DNA from: Toxorhynchites rutilus septentrionalis
Lineage: Eukaryota; Arthropoda; Insecta; Diptera; Culicidae
Length of the DNA stretch: 64,000 nucleotides
Reading direction: 5' to 3'
Assembly (NCBI RefSeq): GCF_029784135.1
Contig: NC_073745.1
Span: 62,598,718 to 62,662,717, forward strand
Shown: positions 1 to 11,600 of the stretch, in pieces
How the letters are laid out: each line of letters opens with the position of its first letter
Position numbering within the stretch: position 1 is the first letter of the stretch
The notes under the pieces: model-generated
The model's input: only the letters and a program-made list of their open reading frames with translations
Told to the model about the DNA's origin: nothing
The model's database searches: none
Made by a program: the position numbers and the translations under genes

Positions 1-1006
1 AGGAAATCACTTTGGTGAGGAAAACTGCAGCATGTTTTTTGCCAAGCTCTCCAGTCCGTTGAAATTGCCGCCTATATATGTTACGCAATCTAATTATGTA
101 CTGAGTATGGGAATCAATGTTTAGAAGCTTACCCCGAACAGGAACCTGCCGGATGAGAGCCTCGTCTGCCACTGTTATTGCGCGCTGAAGGCCATCCAGT
201 GCACTGTCGATGTCGCCAGTCGTCACCAATGGAATATCATCGTCGATGTTACGATCCACAAGTCGACCGAAAGCCACCCAGTCAACGTTCTGGTAGTCTT
301 TTCGTTTAAAAAGCGGGGCAGCTTCCACAGTTAGCTGCGAGGTGAATAGCACGGGATAGTGGTCAGAGCTTAGGTCATTATGGACCCGAGGTTTTGACGC
401 TCTCACATTCGTGATCACAATGTCCAACGTCGATGAGTTCCCTGCTGGAGAAAGGTATGTCGGGTCATCCGGAAAGGCAATCTCGTACAGATGTTCTTGG
501 TAATGTTGGTATAAGAGGGTGCCGTTTGAATTGGACCGCTGGTTATTCCACAGTGAGTGGCGAGCGTTGAAGTCGCCACATAAGATGAAGCGAGTGTTGC
601 TACTGTTGATGGTGAGAATGTTTAAGTCTCGCTTGAACTGTTCTGCCAGTCCCGAATTGGTTGTGCATTGTCGAGGACAGTAAGCCGCGATGAACCGTAT
701 ACCACCAGCTCCTGTCTTAATCACCACTCCGACGGCCTCCACAACACTCGTCTTCAAGTGCGGTAGGATGGAAAAACGAATGCCCTTTCTCACGACGATT
801 ACAACTTCACCTCCTCTAGAGTTGACGCGATCCAGCCGGACAATGCTGTAGTCAGGCTACGAAAAACTGTCGTTTGGTGTTAAATGTGTTTCTGTTAGCG
901 TGCCAATGTCTATTCCGTGTTCGGTGATGAAGTTCGCCAACTCTAGTTTTTTCGCTCTCAGAGAGCGAGCGTTCCACGTCATAAATCGGAGCGAATTACG
1001 ATCCAT
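1..1006 (-). pseudogene. Jockey-type ORF2, endonuclease domain (partial, one nonsense codon)
   Basis: ORF2 would start at the ATG at 1006-1004, overlapping the last 11 bases of ORF1 in another frame. The first residues include MTWNARSLRA, typical of the amino end of apurinic-type endonucleases of non-LTR retrotransposons. Further on are ILCGDFNARHSLW and SSDHYPVLF, the GDFNAH-like and SDH catalytic motifs, at about 170-260 residues. A TAG at 859-857 interrupts the frame at codon 50; the frame is otherwise open to base 1. The family role is to nick target DNA for target-primed reverse transcription. The reverse transcriptase lies outside the window. Apart from the nonsense codon this copy looks young. 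Confidence 0.85.
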
Positions 1007-2315
1007 AATGTTCGATAAAGGATGCCAGAACATGGAGCTGGTCGATTTTAGATTTACATTGACGGAATGCGGTCAACATAGATGTAAAGATTTGCATCAA
1101 TTCACCTGGCGAGAAAAGCTCTGATGATGTAGATGCTGAACGTGGATCTCCACGTTGGGGCTCTAGAGGAGGTGGTTTGGGTCCTACAGGAGGTGGTTGG
1201 GCTAGGCGATATTGCACACTCCAGGCAGGAGCCAAGCCAGCTGCTTGACGGATGGGAGCCAGTTGTGACGTGAGTGCTGGGAAATCAGCATCCTGTAGCA
1301 CAAATTGCTTCTGTGTTTTTGTTACTTGCTGCTTCCTCGTCACCGCTTGTTTTCGGATCCGTTTAAATTCTTCGCGCTTTGGGCACCTCCAATCAGTGCC
1401 TTTATGTTTAGCACCACAATTTGCGCATGTGGGCTCGGTTTCCGGATCTTTCATTGTACACTCACTTGTTGGGTGTGATTTTCCACACGTTGCACAACGG
1501 GGCAAGATGTGACAATTTGGGGTACCATGCCCGAAGTTCAGGCAACGTTGGCATTGGGTGACATCTCTCTTGCCACCTCGGTACGGTTCCCATCTCACGA
1601 TAACCGAAAATATTGTTCTGATCGCTTGCAATGCTTGGAAGGTGGTCGTTCCTCTTTGAAAATGTACTAGAAACAACCTGTTGTTATACTGGTTTTTCTG
1701 CTCATTTCGCCTAGACATTGGAAACACAGCCAGCACATTCAACTTGTAGTGATCACTCAGTTCTTCCCTGAGAACCTCAGGCTTGAGGTCAGGGAGCCCT
1801 CTAACAACCACCTTCAATGGTTTCACTCCAGGGATGTCATGAGAATAGTATTCAGCATTTTTCGTTTTCAAGTACAGTAAAACGCTATCATAGTGTGCTT
1901 TGTTGCTGCACACTATTTTGGTTCCCACACTGCATAACTTGTACTCAGCAGGAATTTCATTCGATGATAAATCCTTCATCAAGGTGATGAGGGGAATGTT
2001 TTTCACCATAATAGGTGGCACTTTTTGATTCATCTCACCAACTGGTTTTGCAACACCACTTTGCGGCTGGGAGGAGGACCCGCTGATGTGCGGAGTTTTC
2101 ACTGAGCCATTTTCTTTGTTTCCCCCAGATACACCAGACATTGATGAAACTGACGCATTTGATGTGTGTCTCGATTGGCTCACAGAATGATTGCCATTGA
2201 TACTCCGCTTTCTCTGCTTCTGATTGGGAGCGGTACCACCACTCAATTCACCGAGCGAGTTTATCAAAGACTTCGTCTTCTTCTTGCGCTTCGTCATTGT
2301 TCGCACCACTTGCAC
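996..2315 (-). CDS. Jockey-type ORF1, gag-like RNA-binding protein
   Basis: The ORF encodes 439 residues. The middle holds a region like the PRE_C2HC domain (around KPLKVVVRGLPDL and later FLVHFQRGT), followed by three zinc knuckles in series near residues 255-310: CQRCLNFGHGTPNC, CATCGKSHPTSEC and CANCGAKH..C. This arrangement is known from ORF1 of Jockey-clade retrotransposons, where it packages the element RNA. The N-terminal 120 residues are Ser/Gln-rich and low in complexity. The frame chosen starts at 2315. A second frame (2460-2248) encodes a plausible upstream segment (YKYMQVGDIFVSVS), so the true N-terminus may have been displaced by a frameshift near 2300. Confidence 0.85.
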   Translation of the reverse strand: MQVVRTMTKRKKKTKSLINSLGELSGGTAPNQKQRKRSINGNHSVSQSRHTSNASVSSMSGVSGGNKENGSVKTPHISGSSSQPQSGVAKPVGEMNQKVPPIMVKNIPLITLMKDLSSNEIPAEYKLCSVGTKIVCSNKAHYDSVLLYLKTKNAEYYSHDIPGVKPLKVVVRGLPDLKPEVLREELSDHYKLNVLAVFPMSRRNEQKNQYNNRLFLVHFQRGTTTFQALQAIRTIFSVIVRWEPYRGGKRDVTQCQRCLNFGHGTPNCHILPRCATCGKSHPTSECTMKDPETEPTCANCGAKHKGTDWRCPKREEFKRIRKQAVTRKQQVTKTQKQFVLQDADFPALTSQLAPIRQAAGLAPAWSVQYRLAQPPPVGPKPPPLEPQRGDPRSASTSSELFSPGELMQIFTSMLTAFRQCKSKIDQLHVLASFIEHYGS

Positions 2316-2470
2316 TTCGACCGTTTACTGGTTTAATTGTTCGGAGCTCTCCAAAGTGCGTCTGAACAGCTCGAGAGTTGGATACTGATACAAAAATGTC
2401 CCCGACTTGCATATATTTGTAATGCCGATTTCCGTCACATGTTTCGTCAATTTCGACCAATCAGAATTGG

Positions 2471-5400
2471 GTATTTCCGTTAGGATAGGGGTTAAGATTT
2501 TTCAATTGTTCGATAGTTAGTTTCATGACATATATTATTTTCTTCAATATGAAAAATTGTTATGGAGTGCCGGAACCGATTGATGCAAAAATTTCATCAA
2601 TCCATCATGAAATAACTGAGCAATAAGCATTTGAAATTGGACACTTTTCGAGATGTACTCGGTTTACGATTTTCAATTTGTACCCCAATATGCTCCCGAA
2701 AGTCGTAATCCTACGTCAAAAAACGCGCGATCTGAAGCGATCCGTATGTTATGGCACGCAATGAGCTCCAATTCATCGCCCCGCATCGCATCGCTCCGCT
2801 TCGCCCCGCACCGCGTTTACTATGTCCTCGGCCTTAGAGTACGGAGTGGGGAACTCTAGGTCCCCCAAGATTAGTTTTCCTTCAATAAGTTCTTTCTCTC
2901 TTTTCTCTTTTAGGTAGTCGAGTTTTATTTTAAATCCTGTATAAAAACTTATTAGTGGCATTCTATTATTAATTTATTTATGCTTATAATGTAAGTTTTT
3001 CATTTGGCGGACTATAGTGACCCCGGTCCGTCCTTTATGTTATAAAATAGATTCCGTACTCTAAGGGTTAAATTGTTTCGCTTCCAACTTTATTTTCTTG
3101 GTGAGGAAAAATAGCATTTCAACTTACTGAAATATTCACCAACAACTTCAAAATATGAAATCAAAATTTGATTTGATAAATAATCAAGCAATCCAATTTG
3201 AAAACCATCGTGTCCTGAAATGTTGCATTTTACTATGAAAACGACAATACCGACATCTTATTTTTGTTGTTTCATGGGGCTATCGTTTGTTTCCATTCTC
3301 CTTCTTTTACTTTTTGCCTTTAAGAGGCTTTAAATTGTTTCCATCCGTTAATTTGAAGACTATTTAGCTTGCAGCACGATTCATCTATCACTCGTTCGTT
3401 CGCCTTCCTCTTACCAACCAATCATTGTACACAGTTCGTTCTGAACTGGTTCTGAACTGGGTACACAGATCATATGAACCTGCATTTACCATTTTCGACT
3501 CACTAATTTGAAGACTAACCGTCAAATGCCGGCAATCAACGCGAATACGTGCGCCAATTCATCGCTTTGCTATCGGAAGTTCGGATACAAATGAGTACAT
3601 ATGCGCAACGCAGAATTGTTAATAAAAACGATTATTATATTTTAGGTCCTTAAATAAAATTGGTTTTCGTTCATTAACTTGATTTGTTTGTTTCTACTAA
3701 TACGGATGTACAAAAGAATTGGTTTTAATAATTGCTAGTTAATTAAGTGTAGACCAGCAATAATAAGAATAATCATAATAATAATATTAACATAAATTGT
3801 TAGAAGTCAGATAGATTTTTTTTATATTATTCATGTATATGCTTGGCATACGGCCCTAAATAGTTAATCAATAACCTTCCGTTTTTTTGCTCGGCATCGT
3901 CAATAACTTATTCTTGTTTGTTTCACTGCACAAATTACTACACGCGTTACATCCCATTGTTCGCTCAATTTCAGAGTTAATACAAATGTTAACCGTGAAT
4001 TATGACAATATAATATAATGTTAAAAATAATGATTAGACACATGTGTTGCGGGCTTTCCGGTTTTTTTACGTTACGTTTAACATTGGCATAAGAAACTGA
4101 AGAGAGATTGTGTGAGAGAAATTGCATCCTAAATACCAGTAAAATTCTATACGCAGAATTCAGCAACACGATCATCACCTCCCGCGTCCCGATCACCGGA
4201 TCACCTTCAAGTCTTTATTAATGGGGGTTGCGGATTCCACATATTAACTTACACGACTAATGGACTTCTGCTGTTCGTTCATTCACACGCTAGTAGTGTC
4301 ATTGTTAGTAACTTAAAGTAACTAGTCAGTGAAGTCAGTACAAAACGGGGTATCGATTGGATCGGTCAACAAATATATTCCACAAAAAAATATGGGTCGG
4401 CATAAAAAGTAAAACAGTTTCCGTTAATGAGGCTAATGGAAAAAAATGTTGTGATAATGAACGATGAATGAACAGAATGAATCAAACTAATGCTTAGGTC
4501 CTATTATCGCTACTTCATTTGTCTATTTTTTTTTTGTTTTTACTTATCGTCAGTACTGAATCATTGTTTTTCGATTATATTGGTTGGCTTTCATTCAGGA
4601 ATGAAGGATTTATGAGGAGTTAAGGGTAGGAGAATTGGGAACCAAAGGCAGTTTCATTGCTAAAAAAATATGATCGGATTTGTCTGTATGAATTTTATTT
4701 TCATGCTGAAATAAAATTCAAATCCAATTGAGTGAAATGATTTTTATGTGTGTTGTAGTAATGTAAACGAGATTTGCCTTAGGCTGCCCTACTGCTGTTT
4801 ACATGAATAACATAAACATTACTTTTCCTTGTAAAGAAGAGAGCGCTAGCTAATCAATATGTATAGTTATTTACAGGTTCAATCTGATTTTTTAAGAGCA
4901 TGCAAATTGCTGCTGGAACTAATTCATTTACTGAACAAGAGATAATTTCCAATTTTGACTGTGGCTTGCAGCAAATTTTAAACTACAAACGAAAAACAAA
5001 ATATCAAAAAACATTCATTCACGTTTGTTGTTTTGTAGTTTTTTGTTACATAGACATGAATTTTCATCAATTCTTCTTGCTCCCAACACAAATTGTTCTA
5101 TCCACACACGCAGATATCATTCATGATACTGACCCGAAAGGTGTGACAACTTCCCGTTCATCTGCTGAACTAGGGTGTTATAGCATTGATTAACATCATA
5201 AAACATTGAGGAAAATACTGTTCCCTTCCACGGTTGTTGGTTAGTGTGTTATCATTTGTTTTTAGTTCTGCCTTTTTTTTCGCTTTGACACGTTGAGACA
5301 CGCGGAACGGTATGAATAGTAGTTATAAGTCGAAAGCGAAAGCTCAAATCCTTAAAAGGTAGACCCCGTCGTAGCAAGTCATCGGGAACCGAACGTGTGA

Positions 5401-5477
5401 GTGTGTGTCACAAATGAATAGAAGTAGGTGGAGGGAGGAGGAGGTTAGTGCAATCGACGACGATAGCTGCCACCACT
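2471..5477. other. AT-rich region downstream of Patronin, includes its likely 3' UTR
   Basis: No coding sequence is recognisable. On the minus strand this is the sequence after the Patronin stop codon, so the part nearest 5477 should be 3' UTR. Imperfect short repeats of the form TTCTGAACTGG occur around 3440-3465. The rest is AT-rich with nothing I can assign. Confidence 0.5.
4694..4699 (-). promoter_or_regulatory. Candidate poly(A) signal for Patronin
   Basis: AATAAA reads on the minus strand about 780 bases after the Patronin stop codon. A second AATAAA lies at 4219-4214. Position is the only support; in AT-rich DNA this hexamer is common by chance. Confidence 0.25.
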
Positions 5478-5622
5478 TCAAATCACTAATGCCATGTCCT
5501 TTTTGCTGGGCAGGTTCGCTTTCTTACCCTGCCACAGCGAGTTGTGTATCGTGAAGGCGTCGATCGTCACGGTGAGGTGTTTCGTGTGTACTTGGGCAAA
5601 GCACTTGCCGCCGGAGTTGTAT
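5478..5622 (-). CDS. Patronin: Patronin terminal exon, CKK domain part 2
   Basis: A 145-base exon, acceptor CTTCCCACCCACAG, ending in TGA at 5480-5478. The first base completes the Lys of FFK. It encodes YNSGGKCFAQVHTKHLTVTI, DAFTIHNSLWQGKKANLPSK and the terminus KDMALVI. It lies 12 kb from the preceding exon, beyond an intron filled with retrotransposon remnants. Confidence 0.96.
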
Positions 5623-8600
5623 CTGTGGGTGGGAAGAAAAAAGTGTTTATATTAAGGCACATGGTTAGAAAAAAGTTTATATGGTTCCAATAATCTGCAG
5701 CTGGCATGCCTATAAATCGAATCACTTTCTCGCTTCGCATCCTGATTCATCTCGCAAATATACCATCGTGCGGGGATACTCTCGACAATTGAGGTTTCGA
5801 ACAAATACTAACAGTTAATATAACTGCACAGATTTTAAATAAAAAAGGAACGAGAAATTGTTATTTACCATTCAAACTTTGTTGCACTACGGTCGAAATA
5901 AATAAGTGAATTTCAAAAGTGCCGCGAGTCTTCGTAGTATTTGGCCTCCCAAGCAGCCTTTTCAAGGTTCGGGGTTGATCTTAGAATTTTCATTCGTCGC
6001 TCACCGTTGCAGCTTGAGTTGCTGTACTACCCGTTGGGAATGCCCCGCCTAACCATTGTTTGTCGATGAAGCCAAAATTGGACATAGTTCGTCGTCACAG
6101 TTTCAGGACCATAAACACTATTTACACTCCAGTAGCCTGCATTGCGGTTTCGCCTTTATCGGAGTAAATATTGTTTATTACCCCTTCACAATGAAGACAA
6201 ATTTATGCAAATTTTTGTCGGTAACCAATCAGAGTGAAGCGTGGAATCACTTATAAAAGAGCAAACAATGATAGAACTTCCCATGCTTTTGCTGCGAAAA
6301 AAATACGAATTCGCGTTGCCTTTACAGTAGCCTATGCCCACATCAGAAAGTTGGAACAAGACAATCAAGATGGTTTCAACAATATATGAACCAAGGATGC
6401 AAAATTTCGAAAGAACATGTTGAAATCGAAAAGCAATTTTTATCAGTGCAAAATATCTCCACCGACATTCTTCACTTTTTTCTATCGCGGTGCCGCTGTG
6501 CCTACGACCGCTGGCTCACCATCTCGTTTGTTTTGATATAGTTTTCGTTCCATCAACAGAAATATCAGTTCATTCTCGACGTCAGTGAATGCTCAAGCCG
6601 AAAATATCACCTTTCATTGCGTCCTGGTGAAATTTTCGTTGGTCATACACCCATAAACTCAGCACTCAAATGTGCCGTTGCCCATCGATGTGTGTGCAAT
6701 AAGCGGCACAAAAATGGGACCGGGGCTAGAAACATACTAGGAAAACACACACGAACACGCGTTTAAACGTCTGACGCGGTGTCAGTGAGATGATATTTCC
6801 TTGTATGGAATTTTGTTCCCTTCCACTGTCAGCTGATCGAAGATGCGTATGAAAATTTCGGGCGTAAATTCTCAGTGAGACAGTGGAACGAATGAGTGTG
6901 GGGAATAATGCAAAAACCAAATGTTCCACGTGACGGAGTGTCGGTTGCATGGAATTAAGTTTGGTTCATTTGTCATGAACTGCAGGGGAATTGGTGGTTG
7001 ATTTTGATGTTGTCTCAATATCTTGCGCTGTCAGTAAAGTGAGTGTGAGATTTTGCAACTCTGATATGAACAGTTTCGCCCAGCTTCACATCGTTGGAAG
7101 GATGTAAACAATATCCAAGCTTGCTGCAGGATAATAAATAATTTCCCGAATTTCTATTCATACTCTACTGAGAAATACTGAAATGTATCGAGTTCGAGAT
7201 ATACTTGAATTCACATTTATCGATATCGACCACTCTTACACTTTGACGGCCATGAGTGCCGTACTGCACTCAAAACCTATTCCGCTGGGGCCATGAGTGC
7301 AGCACTGCACACGCGAAATGTTCCAAAGTTTCAAACGTGAGTTTGAACTGTGAGTTTCGAACGATTTCGACAGATCGCCTGAGATCCGCACACCGTTCAT
7401 CGCTGCCTGAATCAGTCTTGAATCAGCTTCCGGAGAAAGCCTCGTTGGTCGATTGTATCATACGCGGCATTGAAATCACAACGAAGATGTGGTGCGTAGG
7501 GACCTGATACTCGCGGCACTTTTGTAGGATCTGCTGTAGTGTAAAATCCTGCTCCGTCGTCCAGCAACCGGGAATGAATTTTGCCTGATAACTTCCCACA
7601 AATTTGTTTACTATTAGCGATAGACGGCGAAAAAGGACCTGAGACAGAATTTCGTAGGCACCATTCAGGATTGTGATGGCACGGTAGTTCCCGCAATCCA
7701 GCTTGTCGCCTTTCTATAGATGGAGCAGATTACCCCGTCCTTCCACTCCTCCGGTAGTTGTTCTGTGTCCCAGATCCTGACTATCAACCCATCGGATTTT
7801 TAGCGTTACGTAATTTGTGCACTAAAAAAGGAAAAATACATCATCAAACATATTTGAAACAATAACCAAAATACCAGAACACTACACTTTGTTCCTAATA
7901 TTCAAAAAAACACGAAAATTCATTATTTTTCGACCTTCCAGACCGGGGTCCCCCCTTAATGGCCTCTTCAGTTTCACCTATTGTTCACTGTACCGGTGTA
8001 GTCCACTTCATCGCCGTCTTGGTCTCCTGTCTGTGCGCTGTTCAGGTGCTCCTCGTAGTGCTGCCTACACCTTTTGATAACCTCGCGTTCATTAGTCAAG
8101 ATGCCTCCTTCCTTGTTTCTGCACATTTCAGTCCGCGGCACAAAGCCTCTATGCGAGACATGGTTGACGTAACCACCAATTCAGTGATAAAAAACGCTTT
8201 TTTCTTGTTTTCAGCTAATCATGATTTTGAACAATTTATATAGAATAATCTGTCTCTATGAAATAAGTATTCACTGTCAAAAGTGATACGGAGGGCTTTT
8301 ATAATAAACTGGACTTCCCAGCTGAAAATTGTGAACAACAGTTCTAGGCGCTTCTACGAAGAAGCTGGTGTACCTCAAGGTTCCGTCATCATCTTCACAA
8401 TAGCGATGAACAGCCTATTCCTGTTACTACCGAAGCGAGTGTTCGTATTCACCTGATGCATCCTTTTGGTAGAGGTGGGGAGCACGCATCAAGAAACAGA
8501 CAGCTACCAATTCAATAAATGAGCTGTCGAATGTGTCCGACCTTCGGCGACAAAGAGTGGTCTGGCGGTGGTCTGCAGTCAAGAGCACCTAGGTTGCAAT

Positions 8601-11600
8601 TCAGATGTCAAAATTTACCGAATCTCCCGTCGTAGAACTTTCAAAATCAGTGGTCGACTGCACTTAAACCTTCAGTACACTTTCGAACTTCCTAAAACCC
8701 ATCTCCAACCTTCACCGGATCAATAAACGGTGGCCGAAGCTATCATCAACAGCCAACACCCGGAAAATTAAAAGCTCCCCAAATTCTTTACTATTGCCTA
8801 CCAGATTCTGCCGTCTGGTCCTTCAATGTTTCTTCGACAGTACCGCGGATCAAATTTTTCCGTATGGCGTCATCGTCAATGTTTACCAGGTTTACGGGTG
8901 AGTTGCGATGACTCCACGTGCCACTTCATTTTTGGGTTGATCGACGACAGGTGTTCTGATCTATCATTTCCACAGTCTGTTAACCAGCAGTTGGCGGAAT
9001 GGCATGTACGGCATGAGCTGCAATACCACGGAGGGAATGATTTGGCGTCAAAGCTGATGAGTACGTTGAGGGCGAGAATTGATGAGCTTCCGCAAGTGTG
9101 GTCAGCAGTACTTCGTAGGTCAAAATTCGCTCGTCATTGAGCACATTCGAGAGAGCGTACAACACGGGTATTGCTTGATTCAAGTTTTACCCACTACCGT
9201 TTTCTTCTTACCTTTTTATTTTCAGAAGCCGTTTTCCCGCCAAATTTGCGCTGCGTTGTGTTGTGCTGTGTTTGAGTGAGAAAAAGTGCTGCAAAAGTCT
9301 GTATTAAGACTCAGTGAATTTGAAATAAAAAGAAAGAATAGAATAAGAAAATTATAAGCGAAGTTATAAGGAAACCAAAAGAAGAGAATATATTGGTGAT
9401 CCAGTTTAGTGAGTGCCAGAGGGCCTCTTCGAAGGCTATTTTTTCATTTCGTGGTATTGAGGTGTTTCTACGGCGATAACCAGAGATCTCGGTTAATCAC
9501 TGGTTGTTATCTTCAGGTACGCGGTAAGCGAAACCATTTTTCTTATCTTATCTCATCAATAAATACCATATTAAAAACTCAGTGGGTCGCTTAGCCCAGC
9601 CGTCATTATGGCGGCTAAAAGCAGTGGTGGCGCGGTACCACCTGATATAAATAAAAGGCGCAACAATTATAATTATACAGTTCCACTTTTTATGGACCCA
9701 AACGGCGAGTTCGGGCAAGCACATTTCCTTTTGCTCCAGGCAGAGGAAGGTTGTAAACTTCCAAAGAACCCGTTTATAATTGGGAAAACCATCCAAGATG
9801 CGGTGAAGGGTGATATCCCGATACGTGTTGAAGGTGAGAAATCCCGAACATGTTGAAATCCTTCTTTCTCTGAAGGAATTAATTGTCGGTACAAAAATTA
9901 ATGTCATTTACCATCCAACGCGCAATTATTCTAAATGCGTCGTTACTTGCTGGGAAGCCATAAAATTGTCTGAAAAAGACCTTATGGCTTCACTAAGCGA
10001 TCAAAATGTAACGAAAATTCATCGTATGACTAAAAAGGGTAAGGATGGTGAAGTAATTCCTCTTCCTACTTTAATATTGACGGTTTTGGGTACTGTTCCT
10101 CCACAATTTATAAAATTTGGTCTACTAAGAGTGGCAACCAGACCTTTTATACCAGAGCCAATGCTCTGTTATAAGTGCTGGAATATCGGACACACAAAAT
10201 TGCTTTGCCCAAGAAACGAACCACTTTGTGGAACTTGTGGCGAAGAGCACAAAATTGTCAAAGATACCAAATGCGTCAAACCAGTTTTTTGCCTTAGATG
10301 CAAAAACAATGAGCATGGATCTTTCAACAGAAAATGCCAATTTTACCAGGACGAAAAGGAAGTCCAACGGCTTCATATTGTCAAGGGGATCTCGTTTGAA
10401 GAAGCGCGTAAAATTTCAAAAGGCGGTAAAACCACCTATGCAGGAGTAGCGCAACTAAGGCTAACTCAACACAAAACAGATGACGAATTCAAAAAAATCA
10501 TCGAAATTAAAAATCGCGAGATCGAAGATCTTAAGAAACAATTGGCAAATCTTAATAAAAAAATTGATTTGCTATGTGCTAATGAATCTTTTGCCGAAAT
10601 GGACACAGAAAGCGATCGTGAAAATACTAACATCGGAATTCACACTGAACAACCAAAACACACCATATACATGAACAAAAAACGATCAAAAAAACACAAA
10701 CGACATTTAACAATTGATAACGGACAACAACCGGCAAAAAAGACTCCGACTAGAGAACACATGAAAACTCCACCAAAAAAGAAACAAACTAAGAAAAAAT
10801 CACTTATAATCGGACCCAGCAACACACAAATGAAAACAAATATGGAAATAGACCAATCTTTTGACAAAATGACGCTAAAGCCATCCACTTCTGGTAACAG
10901 TACATCTGCCCCAGCTAGAAACAACTCTTCATAAATGGCTAACAATCCCACCAAAAATAATTGGAAAATTTTTAACAATTTAGCCGTCCAATGGAACGTT
11001 AGAGGTCTCGAGAAGACTTACTGATTTACAACTATTAATTTCCGAAATTAGTCCCATTATTCTTTGTATTCAGGAAACAATGACTCCTGGTAATTTTTCT
11101 TCAGATTACATAAAAAATTATGTAACATATTTTAAGGAAGGCCCCATCCCATCTTCAAACGGGGTTGCAATTGCAATTAAAACCGGGTCCCCCCATAAAC
11201 TCCTTAAACTCAACACTTCAATGCAAGCAATAGGAATTTTATCTGAATTCCCAATTGCAGTTACAGTTGTTAGCCTGTACATCCCACATCATGCTGACTT
11301 GACTACACTTGGTGGTCAACTGGATCATCTAGTTAGCCAGCTTCGCCCCCCATTTATAATTAAGGGTGATCTTAACGCTCACTCTCATACTTGGGGTAGT
11401 ACACACCTCGATCGAAGAGGAGAGATAATTGAGGATTTCATTTCCGATCACTCCCTTCACATTTTGAATAATGGTCAACATACCAGATTACACTCTTCTA
11501 ATGGTCTCACAACCGCCATTGATCTCACTATCGCTTCTAGTCAACTTGTTTCGAAGCTATTATGGAACGTTTATGAAGACAACTGTAATAGTGATCACTT

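Larger units (their letters stand above)
1..2470 (-). mobile_element. Jockey-clade non-LTR retrotransposon, 5' part
   Basis: The minus strand carries a gag-like ORF1 followed by an overlapping ORF2 that opens with an endonuclease domain. The window edge cuts ORF2 before the reverse transcriptase. The start of the element near 2470 is an estimate: coding-like sequence in another frame reaches about 2460 and nothing recognisable follows. It lies about 3 kb downstream of the Patronin stop codon. The 3' end and any target duplication cannot be seen. Confidence 0.85.

Noticed and set aside
1252..1512. Plus-strand Cys-rich ORF of 86 codons
   Set aside because: It is the antisense of the zinc-knuckle region of the Jockey ORF1.
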